A DNA stretch of 6,802 bases from an uncultured Eubacteriales bacterium (GCA_900544525.1 UQVN01000187.1:1-6802); one strand, 5' to 3'; positions 1-6,056 are shown, numbered from the stretch's first letter. The notes: generated from the letters alone by a model not told the origin. Numbers and translations are program-made.

Positions 1-51
1 ATATTTTTTGTTTTTTTCCTCGCGTTTTTTCAAAATATTATAAAAATTTTA

Positions 52-96
52 TTTTTTTATATTATAGAAAACGTAGGCTCCTATAATATAAAAAAA
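52..96. repeat. Perfect AT-rich 16-bp inverted repeat downstream of the feo terminator
   Basis: Positions 52-67 (seven T then ATATTATAG) are the exact reverse complement of 81-96, with a 13-nt spacer at 68-80 that holds the only GC-containing bases. The run of A at 91-96 is also the T-tract (minus strand) of the feo terminator, so the two structures share bases and cannot form fully at the same time. It may be a second, back-up termination or 3'-end-protecting hairpin, or simply an AT-rich palindrome. The flanking 1-51 is nearly pure A/T and contains no gene I can support. Confidence 0.6.
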
Positions 97-139
97 CGTT
101 AAAGTCCTTCAGACATTCTGAATCTTGACTCTAACGCTT
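94..139 (-). terminator. Intrinsic terminator of the feo operon
   Basis: The arms 127-139 and 94-106 form a 13-pair stem in minus-strand RNA, counting two G-U wobbles. On the plus strand the same two positions become A-C mismatches, which indicates that the structure works on the minus strand. Inside the 20-nt loop a second perfect 6-bp stem (108-113 with 117-122, 3-nt loop) stacks on top. The 3' arm runs straight into a U-run given by the A residues at 91-96. It begins 7 nt after the stop codon of the Cys-rich small gene and closes the operon. Confidence 0.85.
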
Positions 140-145
140 TTCTCA

Positions 146-310
146 TCATTTTTTCTGTTCTCTTTTTTCTAACGAACAACCGCCCCCACAAGAGCTACAG
201 TTTCCACTACAAAATTGTCCATTTTTCATTCGTTTTATTTTCTTTCCTATGATGTAACCTGAATAAAGGGCAATGCATAAAATCAATAGTATTGTTATTA
301 CTTCACTCAT
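146..310 (-). CDS. FeoB-associated Cys-rich small membrane protein (54 aa)
   Basis: This is a short gene that is easily missed. The 54-residue product starts MSEVITILLILC and has one hydrophobic segment at about residues 4-22. A short basic stretch follows (GKKIKRMK), then a Cys cluster at C34, C38, C41 and C45 (C-x3-C-x2-C-x3-C with Gly/Ser fillers), and a charged tail. This layout (N-terminal helix, basic stop-transfer, GNCSSC-type cluster) is that of the small Cys-rich membrane proteins encoded next to feoB in Clostridia, often annotated as FeoB-associated or PF12669. An AAGGA ribosome binding site lies 7-8 nt before the ATG. It is 80 nt downstream of feoB and just before the operon terminator, so it is probably co-transcribed. 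A role as a membrane-tethered Fe(II)-binding or redox accessory replacing FeoC is an inference; the biochemical function is not established. Confidence 0.85.
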   Translation of the reverse strand: MSEVITILLILCIALYSGYIIGKKIKRMKNGQFCSGNCSSCGGGCSLEKREQKK

Positions 311-390
311 AGAATTTCCTTCTTTCCACGATCCCTTATTCTAATTTTTTTATTCTAACGCCTTTCATTCTTATGCGAAGCCATAAAAAA

Positions 391-2379
391 TTATGCCAAG
401 AAGAAAGAGCCTACTTGGAACACAAGAACGGCGCAAATCCACGCAATTACAAGCTGGAATAAAACTAAACCTATCGTCCACTTCCAAGAATTTGTCTCTC
501 TTTTAATCGTAGCAACCGTTGCAAGACATGGCGTATATAAAAGGGTAAAAATCATAAGGGCATATGCATTTAACGGTCCAAATCCCATGGCTCCCATCAT
601 AGAAACAATGCCTTCTGATGCTCCTTGTGCGTTCAAAGAAGAAATACCAAATAACACAAGGAAACTAGATACTACTACTTCTTTTGCAGCTAATCCTGAA
701 ATAAGCATAACAGCAATCTGCCATAATCCAAGCCCTGCTGGTGCAAGAATTGGCACTAAAAACCGTCCAAATGTTGCTCCAAAACTTTGTGACATATCAC
801 TTACCATTCCATTGCTTCCAAAGTTTAATACAATCCAAACGATAATGGAGGCAACAAAAATAGTGGTTCCTGCTTTTGATAAATAATCTTTCACTTTTTC
901 TCCAACATAGATAGAAATCGTATTAAAATTCGGCATTTTATATTCTGGCAACTCAATTAAAAGAGGATTCTCTCTTCCTTTATCCATTAATTTGCTATGA
1001 ATAAAGGCAACTAAAATTCCTAAAACTAATCCAATTATGTACATGGAATAGGCGGACAACATGGCGTATTTTCCAAAAAACAATCCTGAAAAGGTTACAT
1101 AGACGGGAAGTTTTGCGCTACAAGACATAAAAGGCGTTACGAGGATCGTTCTCTTTCTATCTTGTTGATCTTCTAGCACACGAGATGCCATAACCGCTGG
1201 CACACTACACCCAAATCCCAATAACATTGGAATAAACGCTCTTCCTGAAAGCCCAAGTTTTCCCATAATACCATCCATTACATAGGCAACTCTTGACATA
1301 TAACCACTGTCTTCCAAAAATGCCAATGCAAGGAATAAAATAAAGATATTCGGCAAGAAACTTAAAATGCCACCAACACCTGCAATAATTCCATCCACAA
1401 TCAGTGAACGAATCACATGTCCAACGCCCAAATATTCTAATCCACTCATGACACCATTAGAAAACAAAGCAATAGCACCTTCTAAATAACCCTTTAAAAA
1501 GTCTCCAATGGTAAATGTTAAGAAGAAAACAAGGGCCATAATCCCAAGAAAAATAGGAACACCCAAAATAGAATGTGTTAAGTAAGAATCAATTTTATCC
1601 GTTAACGCTTCCTTTTTTTCTTTATTGACGAGCACTTCTTCCATAATTTCTTCAATATAAGCATATTTTTGGCGTACAATATCATTTTCATAATTTCTAT
1701 CAATAATATGCGCCACATATTCCCCATACTGTTTTACAATTTCTTCATCGTTTTCTAACAGTTTAATGGCATACCAACGTTTTGGCGATAATCCTGGAAC
1801 TTTTTGTTCCAAAACTTCTATAATTTGGTTAATTTTATCTTCTACTTCACGGGAATAATGAAACGGTTTTTCATCTATCCCTTCTTCTTTATGATGTGCA
1901 ACGGCATGCATTAAAATATCAAGTCCAGTTCTCTTTCTAGCAGAGACTGGAATAACAGGGATTCCTAGCATCTCTGGCAATCGATGAAGATCGATCTCCA
2001 TTCCTCTTTCCTCAACAATATCCATCATATTAAGTGCTAATACAACAGGCTTTTCTAATTCAATGGTTGATAGTGTCAAGTAAAGATTCCGCTCAAGAGC
2101 GGAAGCATCTGCTACATCAATAATCACATCCACATCATCTTCTAATAAATATTCTCTCGTTAGTTTTTCTTCCATTGTATAAGAAGTTAAACTATAAATC
2201 CCAGGAAGATCGACTAATTTAAAAGTATTATCATGATACTTCATTGCACCTTCTTTTTTCTCAACCGTTACTCCTGGCCAGTTAGCTACTTTTAACTTTG
2301 CTCCCGTATAAGCATTAAATAGAGTTGTCTTTCCACAGTTGGGATTTCCAACAAAACCTACATGAAATCGCTCATTCAT
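391..2379 (-). CDS. feoB: Ferrous iron transport protein B (FeoB)
   Basis: This is an inner-membrane Fe(II) transporter with a cytosolic N-terminal G-protein domain. The GTPase motifs are all present: G1 GNPNCGKT (residues 11-18), G2 in PGVTVE (35-40), G3 DLPG (57-60), G4 NMMD (117-120) and G5 SAR (146-148). A helical GDI-like linker spans about 165-260. The membrane part begins near residue 271 and carries the two Gate repeats with the conserved Cys motifs GFGCSVPA (C391) and FMSCSAKLPVY (C420), then SGLAAKEVVVS and YTPCLATVATIKRE (C618). At 662 residues it is shorter than E. coli FeoB (about 770) but usual for Firmicutes. The start is supported by AAGGAG 7 nt upstream and by the ATGA overlap with the feoA stop, which suggests translational coupling. 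No Cys-rich extension is present at the C-terminus; the following small gene may fill that role. Confidence 0.97.
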   Translation of the reverse strand: MNERFHVGFVGNPNCGKTTLFNAYTGAKLKVANWPGVTVEKKEGAMKYHDNTFKLVDLPGIYSLTSYTMEEKLTREYLLEDDVDVIIDVADASALERNLYLTLSTIELEKPVVLALNMMDIVEERGMEIDLHRLPEMLGIPVIPVSARKRTGLDILMHAVAHHKEEGIDEKPFHYSREVEDKINQIIEVLEQKVPGLSPKRWYAIKLLENDEEIVKQYGEYVAHIIDRNYENDIVRQKYAYIEEIMEEVLVNKEKKEALTDKIDSYLTHSILGVPIFLGIMALVFFLTFTIGDFLKGYLEGAIALFSNGVMSGLEYLGVGHVIRSLIVDGIIAGVGGILSFLPNIFILFLALAFLEDSGYMSRVAYVMDGIMGKLGLSGRAFIPMLLGFGCSVPAVMASRVLEDQQDRKRTILVTPFMSCSAKLPVYVTFSGLFFGKYAMLSAYSMYIIGLVLGILVAFIHSKLMDKGRENPLLIELPEYKMPNFNTISIYVGEKVKDYLSKAGTTIFVASIIVWIVLNFGSNGMVSDMSQSFGATFGRFLVPILAPAGLGLWQIAVMLISGLAAKEVVVSSFLVLFGISSLNAQGASEGIVSMMGAMGFGPLNAYALMIFTLLYTPCLATVATIKRETNSWKWTIGLVLFQLVIAWICAVLVFQVGSFFLA

Positions 2380-2606
2380 TGTTCTTCTCCTTCCTGAATC
2401 TCAATGTTTTTTGCAATTCCCTTTCCCACTGCATATCGAGTCCCTCTCATTTTATAAATTAATGTTCCATTCTTTTTGCGGTTTAAAACGATAATTTTCG
2501 TTCCTGGAATCATACCGAGGGCTTCTAATCGCCTTCTTATTCCTCCATCGATTAAAATACGGGAAATTTCATATTCTTTTTGAATCCCTGCTTGTTCTAA
2601 CGTCAT
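2376..2606 (-). CDS. feoA: FeoA, SH3-like accessory protein of ferrous iron transport
   Basis: This is a 76-residue cytosolic protein of the FeoA family, a small SH3-like beta-barrel needed for full FeoB activity. The family signatures are RRRLEALGMIPGTKI at residues 24-38 (the 'LGhhPG' turn) and MRGTRYAVGKGIAKNI at 53-68 (the strand that ends in 'ALG/VGKxhAxxI'). The length matches free-standing FeoA proteins of 75-80 residues. An AGGAG site lies 7 nt before the ATG. Its stop overlaps the feoB start by 4 nt, and a Fur-type operator and a strong promoter lie directly upstream, making it the first gene of the feo operon. The direct contact partner is expected to be the FeoB G-domain or membrane core, from family knowledge rather than from this sequence. 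Confidence 0.95.
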   Translation of the reverse strand: MTLEQAGIQKEYEISRILIDGGIRRRLEALGMIPGTKIIVLNRKKNGTLIYKMRGTRYAVGKGIAKNIEIQEGEEQ

Positions 2607-2645
2607 TTCCTTGCTCCTGTTTCTGTCTCAATTTTTTAAATTTAT

Positions 2646-2660
2646 TGAGAATTATTATCA
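2646..2660 (-). promoter_or_regulatory. Fur box (iron operator) of the feo operon
   Basis: On the minus strand this reads TGATAATAATTCTCA. It matches the Bacillus-type 7-1-7 Fur consensus TGATAATNATTATCA at all but one position (A to C in the second half-site). It lies about 10-25 nt downstream of the predicted start of transcription and upstream of feoA, where bound Fur-Fe(II) could block the promoter or the elongating polymerase. Gene content (Fe(II) uptake) agrees with this assignment. An overlapping TTATAAT half-site just upstream resembles PerR boxes, but its partner half is poor, so Fur is preferred. Confidence 0.8.
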
Positions 2661-2677
2661 ATTATAATACAAGGATT

Positions 2678-2706
2678 AGTATACGCTAACTGGTTAAATT
2701 TGTCAA
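2678..2706 (-). promoter_or_regulatory. Sigma-A promoter of feoAB
   Basis: The -35 element is TTGACA (positions 2706-2701, exact consensus), the spacer is 17 bp, and the -10 is TATACT (2683-2678, five of six bases). Transcription should start near 2671, giving a leader of about 65 nt that contains the Fur box and the AGGAG site. The -35 element begins only 21 nt beyond the HAD gene stop codon, so the feo operon has its own promoter despite the tight spacing. Confidence 0.85.
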
Positions 2707-2727
2707 GTTCTACAAAGGGCACTTGAC
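2702..2727 (-). repeat. Short inverted repeat between the HAD stop codon and the feo promoter
   Basis: GTCAAGT (2702-2708) and ACTTGAC (2721-2727) form a 7-bp stem with a 12-nt loop. The structure begins in the stop codon of the HAD gene and ends inside the feo -35 element. There is no U-run after it (AAATTT instead), so it would be at best a weak terminator or pause for the HAD transcript. It could also be an incidental echo of the TTGAC motif. Confidence 0.35.
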
Positions 2728-3542
2728 TACGCTCTTTCTTTTTCTTCTATTTTTGCAAGAACTTGTTTTAATACTTTTAATACCCCGTGATTTCGGTTAG
2801 AATCGGTAATATAATTTGCCTTTTCTTTTACCTCTTCTCTTGCATTTTCCACTGCAAAACTATAGGTTGCCTCTCCAAGCATTTCTAAATCGTTTATATT
2901 ATCCCCAAATACCATTGTTTCTTCTTTTGTAATACCATATTGTTTTTGTAATTTACAAAGTGCAGTTCCTTTGTTCACCCCTGGCATAACACAATCAATC
3001 CATTCATTTCCTGCACTAGCTACATGCAGTCTATTTTCCCACTTTGGAAGGAAAGTTGGCGTAGCAATCTTTGTGGCATCTGTTTTATGATAAATGGATA
3101 CTTTTACAATTTCTTCTTCGATCTCTAATAAGTCCTCCACTTGTTGTACATTAAAATGATAATCTTCTACAATCCATTTTAAAAACGTTTCATCTTTTGT
3201 TTCCACATAGCATTGTTTTACTCCATTAATCATCACTTCACATTCTTTTAGTGCTCGAATATCTACAATCAATTCCCTTACTACTTCTATCGGTATTGGA
3301 TGAGATTCTAATTCTTCTCCCCGAAAAGAAACATAAGAACCGCCTTCTGCAATCATAATAATATCATCGACAATGGGCTTCATAATATTTTCAATGCTGC
3401 TTTCTGCTCGGCCACTGGCTACAACAAAAACAATTCCTTTTTCTAATAAAGAACGGATCACAGGAAAATATTCTGGATTTAAACTCCCACTTCCGTCCAC
3501 TACTAATGTTCCATCTACATCTGTTGCAATTAATTTAATCAT
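2727..3542 (-). CDS. Cof-type HAD-IIB family phosphatase
   Basis: This 271-residue cytosolic protein has the full HAD catalytic set. Motif I is DVDGT with nucleophile D8 and acid/base D10. Motif II is VASGR (S43). Motif III is the lysine K191 in NKGTAL, and motif IV is GDNINDLEM (D214 and D218), which binds Mg2+. Between motifs II and III lies a cap domain of about 100 residues (roughly 80-185), as in subclass IIB (Cof/YidA/YwpJ group). The C-terminal stretch AVENAREEVKEKANYIT is typical of Cof proteins. The family dephosphorylates sugar phosphates, flavin or pyridoxal phosphates and similar small molecules; the substrate cannot be read from sequence. The start is supported by AGAGG 6 nt upstream. 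It lies just after the rpoD terminator with no clear promoter of its own, so expression may depend on a weak local promoter or on read-through. Confidence 0.93.
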   Translation of the reverse strand: MIKLIATDVDGTLVVDGSGSLNPEYFPVIRSLLEKGIVFVVASGRAESSIENIMKPIVDDIIMIAEGGSYVSFRGEELESHPIPIEVVRELIVDIRALKECEVMINGVKQCYVETKDETFLKWIVEDYHFNVQQVEDLLEIEEEIVKVSIYHKTDATKIATPTFLPKWENRLHVASAGNEWIDCVMPGVNKGTALCKLQKQYGITKEETMVFGDNINDLEMLGEATYSFAVENAREEVKEKANYITDSNRNHGVLKVLKQVLAKIEEKERA

Positions 3543-3579
3543 CTTTTTCCTCTCTCTTCTCTTCTATTTATCTAGATAG

Positions 3580-3631
3580 AAAAAGGTTGTCATCCTTTCC
3601 ATGTAACAGGAAAAAATAATGACAACCTTTT
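3580..3631 (-). terminator. Intrinsic terminator after rpoD
   Basis: A perfect 13-bp inverted repeat (3581-3593 with 3619-3631, AAAAGGTTGTCAT type) encloses a 25-nt loop that itself can form a 5-bp stem (3596-3600 with 3609-3613). On the minus strand the stem ends in a run of five U. The flanking A-run makes the structure look bidirectional, but the only gene reading into it is rpoD, whose stop codon is 26 nt before. A 10-bp palindrome, TATCTAGATA (3569-3578), follows directly. Confidence 0.85.
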
Positions 3632-3657
3632 ATTTCTTCGTTTTCTTTTATAAAATT

Positions 3658-4833
3658 TTATAAAAATTCGGCTATTTTTTTCGCTCTTGATGGATGACGA
3701 AGTTTTAAAAGCGCCTTTGCCTCAATTTGTCTTACACGCTCTCTTGTAACATTTAAAAGTTGTCCTACTTCCTCTAAAGTGCGGGCGTGTCCATCATCAA
3801 ATCCAAAACGTAAGGAAAGGACATACCGCTCTCTATCTGATAAATCTTCCATAATCACTTCTAAATTCTGACGAAGCATTACAGATTCAATATTCGCTTC
3901 TGGAGTCACCGTCGTTTCATCGGCGATAAAATCTCCAACACTAGAATCCGCTTCATCACCAACTGGAGTCTCTAACGATGTTGGTGTTTTTGCATAGGCT
4001 TGTATCTCTTCTAATTTCTCCATCGTAATTCCAAGTTCTTTGGCCAATTGTTCTTCTGTTGGTTCACATCCGTTTTCCACAGTTAATTTTCTCTGTGCCT
4101 TCGTAACCTTATTCATCATTTCTACCATATGCACTGGAATACGAATGGTACGACTTTGATCAGCCAACGCTCTTGTCACCGCTTGACGGATCCACCAAGT
4201 AGCATATGTGCTTAATTTATATCCTTTTGAATAATCGAATTTCTCGACTCCTTTCATAAGACCTAAATTTCCTTCTTGAATTAAATCAAGAAAACCCATA
4301 CCTCTTCCAACATACTTCTTTGCGATGCTGACTACAAGACGAAGATTAGCTTCAATCAGACGTTGTTTTGCAATTTCATCTCCATTTGCTTTTCTCTTTG
4401 CAAGCTCTATTTCCTCTTCGCTTGACAACAGTGGAATAATCCCAATCTCTTTTAAATATAACTTAACAGGATCGTCAATGCTGACTCCCGCTAAATTATT
4501 CAGATCCTCAATATTAATATCCTCAATCGGAAAATCTTCATCTTCTAAGAAAAGTAAATCTTCTTTATCGTCAAGTTCTTCAAAGTTCTCATCAAATTCT
4601 ACTTGTGATTCTTTTCCTTGAATAACTTTGATATTTTTCTCTTCTAAATACTGATAAATATACTCCACCTGATTAATACTTAAATCAATGCCTTTAAAAT
4701 AGTCATTAATCGCGGAAACTTCCAGCTTTTTCTTCTGGGTACCAGCGAAATCTACGAGTTTCTGTAGCTGCTCTATAAACTTCTTCTGATCCATTTTATT
4801 GTTCTTTTCTTTGATTGTATGACCCATAAACAT
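3658..4833 (-). CDS. rpoD: RNA polymerase sigma factor RpoD (SigA), sigma-70 group
   Basis: This protein directs core RNA polymerase to -10/-35 promoters. With the start chosen here it has 391 residues. An N-terminal region-1.1-like domain (about 14-75) is followed by an acidic linker (80-112). Region 1.2 begins at DPVKLYLKEIG (121-131). Region 2, with IQEGNLGLM and the -10-reading helix YATWWIRQAVTRA (210-222), is intact. Region 3 covers about 236-312. Region 4.2 has the -35-reading helix-turn-helix RTLEEVGQLLNVTRERVRQIEAKAL (351-375; only the start and end residues matter). The start at 4833 has AAAGGAG at 5 nt. An upstream ATG at 4896 would add 21 residues translated from the hairpin leader and lacks a binding site. 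Some positions differ from typical SigA (MKGVEKF, EMMNKVTKAQ, DSSVGDF), and dnaG is not next to it. It could be the primary sigma factor or a close paralogue. Confidence 0.93.
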   Translation of the reverse strand: MFMGHTIKEKNNKMDQKKFIEQLQKLVDFAGTQKKKLEVSAINDYFKGIDLSINQVEYIYQYLEEKNIKVIQGKESQVEFDENFEELDDKEDLLFLEDEDFPIEDINIEDLNNLAGVSIDDPVKLYLKEIGIIPLLSSEEEIELAKRKANGDEIAKQRLIEANLRLVVSIAKKYVGRGMGFLDLIQEGNLGLMKGVEKFDYSKGYKLSTYATWWIRQAVTRALADQSRTIRIPVHMVEMMNKVTKAQRKLTVENGCEPTEEQLAKELGITMEKLEEIQAYAKTPTSLETPVGDEADSSVGDFIADETTVTPEANIESVMLRQNLEVIMEDLSDRERYVLSLRFGFDDGHARTLEEVGQLLNVTRERVRQIEAKALLKLRHPSRAKKIAEFL

Positions 4834-4838
4834 TTTTT

Positions 4839-4845
4839 CTCCTTT
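4839..4845 (-). promoter_or_regulatory. Ribosome binding site that fixes the rpoD start
   Basis: AAAGGAG on the minus strand lies 5 nt before the ATG at 4833-4831. Neither the upstream ATG (4896) nor the downstream in-frame ATGs (4827, 4794) has a comparable site, so this selects the 391-residue product. The site directly adjoins, and by two A residues overlaps, the 3' arm of the leader hairpin 4845-4860. Confidence 0.85.
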
Positions 4846-4888
4846 TCGCAGGTATGCGAAAGAGAGACTGCAAAAAAATACAGTCTCT
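4845..4888 (-). promoter_or_regulatory. Two-hairpin 5' leader of rpoD mRNA
   Basis: The predicted leader runs from about 4899 to 4834 and contains two inverted repeats. Hairpin 1 pairs 4881-4888 with 4863-4870 (AGAGACTG / CAGTCTCT, perfect 8 bp) across a 10-nt loop rich in U. Hairpin 2 is the perfect 6-bp stem TTCGCA-TACC-TGCGAA (4860-4845), whose last bases touch the Shine-Dalgarno sequence. No U-run follows hairpin 1, so it is not a typical terminator. Roles in mRNA stability or in tuning ribosome access are inferences. It does not match any riboswitch class I know. Confidence 0.55.
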
Positions 4889-4905
4889 TTTAGCATTATT
4901 TGTCT

Positions 4906-4934
4906 ATTGTAACATTTTGACGAAAAAATGGCAA
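4906..4934 (-). promoter_or_regulatory. Sigma-A promoter of rpoD with extended -10
   Basis: The -35 is TTGCCA (4934-4929), the spacer 17 bp, and the -10 TACAAT (4911-4906), preceded by TGT to give an extended -10 (TGTTACAAT). Both hexamers match consensus at five of six bases. The -35 starts 3 nt after the stop codon of the DUF4397 gene. Transcription should begin near 4899. This supports rpoD as an independent transcription unit, probably self-transcribed by a SigA-type holoenzyme. Confidence 0.82.
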
Positions 4935-4937
4935 CGA

Positions 4938-6020
4938 TTAATTTTCCAAAATATATGGCTGTAAGGATGGAACATAGCCATCATTTCCTAATATATATAC
5001 AGTATATAACGTATTTGCCTTCATATCAATGGAAAACTCTAGCAATGCATTCCATGTACCACCAAGCTGATAGGTAAGATCATTAATCGTGGAAATGTCA
5101 GACACAATCGGCATTGGACGGTTTGGAGAATTGACCACCTTAAAATTATATTTCCCTTCATTGGCTCTTTTATACGATGTTACTTCTTTAAAACGAACAT
5201 CGGAAAAGACGACTCTACCATCCTCAAGCACGAGTTCTAATGGCCCACTATTATAGGATAAATTCACCATACGAAGGCAGGCTAAATTTCTTCCTCCACC
5301 AAAACATGGTAAATCTGTAATCATTTGAATTCCAAGTCCATTTGCACTATTGACTAATGCCAGTGTAACGCGGATTCCTGCCACAAATGGAAGAACTTGT
5401 CGATAAATGATATGTCTTGGATACGTAGAAGAAGATACTGTAACTACCCGAAAACCTTCTCTTACTCTTCGATACCGAGTGGAAGAACCAAATGGGAGTC
5501 CACTTGTCAACATATCTTCTCCAATCGTTACAGATACAGAACCGTAATTTGCTGCAGCATTTAAAATTCTTACACCTGCTACGCCACCTTCTGTCCCTTG
5601 ATCTTCTGGCATTTCTGGCTGACCAACAATTGGAGGCAATGGAATTTGTGGAGTTCCTCCTATATTTTCATTATTATTATCGCTAGGAAGAGATGGCGTT
5701 GGAAATCCCATCGGTCCTTCTCCTGGAGCAACATTACCTAATGAGTTGTTCCTTCTTTGCATTCCATTTCTCATAAATCCTTGTTGCTCTTCTCTTGTTT
5801 CCATCCTTGGCATTTCCATTTGTGGCATTCCCACTTGTGGATTCCCCATTTGTGAGTTTCCCATTTGTGGAGTTCCCACTTGTGGATTCCCCATTTGTGA
5901 GTTTCCCATTTGTGGAGTTCCCACCTGTGGCATTCCCATCTGTGGGTTTTCTACTTCTTCTGGCTCTTCTTCCATAGCATAATAATAAAGTCCATTTGCA
6001 TTTCTCGTATAATCGTCCAT
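4938..6020 (-). CDS. Pentapeptide-repeat protein with two DUF4397-like domains
   Basis: The product has 360 residues in three parts. Residues 1-25 are acidic (MEEEPEEVE). Residues 26-74 form a tract of ten five-residue units of the type N/T/M-P/S-Q-M/V-G, and 75-145 are a low-complexity Gly/Pro/Asn/Met linker. From about 149 to 237 (VRILNAAANYGSVSVTIG...ALVNS...MITDLP) there is a DUF4397-like beta domain. A second, more divergent copy spans about 249-347 (LRMVNLSYNSGPLELVLEDG...LYTVYILGN). DUF4397 domains are beta-sandwich modules of unknown function found mostly on cell surfaces. Here no signal peptide, membrane helix or sorting motif is visible, so the protein is expected to be made in the cytoplasm. 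The start has AAAGGGAG about 6 nt upstream. The repeat-rich, signal-less design would fit a structural or coat-like protein, possibly a spore surface component, but that is an inference. Confidence 0.85.
   Translation of the reverse strand: MDDYTRNANGLYYYAMEEEPEEVENPQMGMPQVGTPQMGNSQMGNPQVGTPQMGNSQMGNPQVGMPQMEMPRMETREEQQGFMRNGMQRRNNSLGNVAPGEGPMGFPTPSLPSDNNNENIGGTPQIPLPPIVGQPEMPEDQGTEGGVAGVRILNAAANYGSVSVTIGEDMLTSGLPFGSSTRYRRVREGFRVVTVSSSTYPRHIIYRQVLPFVAGIRVTLALVNSANGLGIQMITDLPCFGGGRNLACLRMVNLSYNSGPLELVLEDGRVVFSDVRFKEVTSYKRANEGKYNFKVVNSPNRPMPIVSDISTINDLTYQLGGTWNALLEFSIDMKANTLYTVYILGNDGYVPSLQPYILEN
5798..5945 (-). repeat. In-frame 15-bp tandem repeat tract, including a perfect 45-bp tandem duplication
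   Basis: Ten 15-bp units encode the PQMG-type pentapeptides (residues 26-75). Within it, 5828-5924 is perfectly periodic at 45 bp over about 2.2 copies, so TPQMG-NSQMG-NPQVG occurs twice with identical codons. Identity at synonymous positions points to a recent duplication. Because each unit is a multiple of three, gain or loss of units would keep the reading frame and change only the tract length. Confidence 0.9.
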
Positions 6021-6056
6021 GCGTGTCTCCCTTTCTGCTCTTACTTTTCTAGTTAT

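Noticed and set aside
1..42. Promoter (TATAAT at 37-42, minus strand) and binding site for a gene beyond the left edge
   Set aside because: No acceptable -35 element is found at 16-18 bp, and the AT-only sequence makes a chance match likely; the GAGGAAAA stretch at 15-22 cannot be tied to a visible start codon.
587..886. Plus-strand open frame of 99 codons inside feoB
   Set aside because: It lies antisense within conserved feoB coding sequence, has no ribosome binding site, and its product resembles no family I know.
2607..2726. Riboswitch in the feo leader
   Set aside because: The leader of about 65 nt is too short and shows no conserved aptamer fold; the Fur box explains regulation.
3373..3579. 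Plus-strand open frame across the HAD gene start
   Set aside because: Antisense shadow of conserved HAD motifs; low-complexity hydrophobic product and no binding site.
3569..3593. Separate promoter for the HAD gene overlapping the rpoD terminator (ATGACA-17-TAAATA)
   Set aside because: The -10 matches only about half of the consensus, so I could not support it.
4325..4621. Plus-strand Ser-rich open frame inside rpoD
   Set aside because: The Ser/Lys richness is the complement of the acidic rpoD linker codons; no start signal.
4834..4896. Longer rpoD start adding 21 residues
   Set aside because: The extra codons are the hairpin leader; the upstream ATG lies at the predicted transcription start and has no binding site, whereas 4833 has AAAGGAG at ideal spacing.
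5800..5945. CRISPR-like array
   Set aside because: The 15-bp periodic units are contiguous, in frame and without unique spacers; they encode a peptide repeat.
5746..5982. Plus-strand repetitive Cys/Phe-rich frames over the repeat tract (also 5492-5686, 5795-5977, 5910-6200)
   Set aside because: They simply read the pentapeptide repeat DNA or its flanks backwards in other frames. The minus-strand frame has the binding site, the longer reading frame and recognisable domains.
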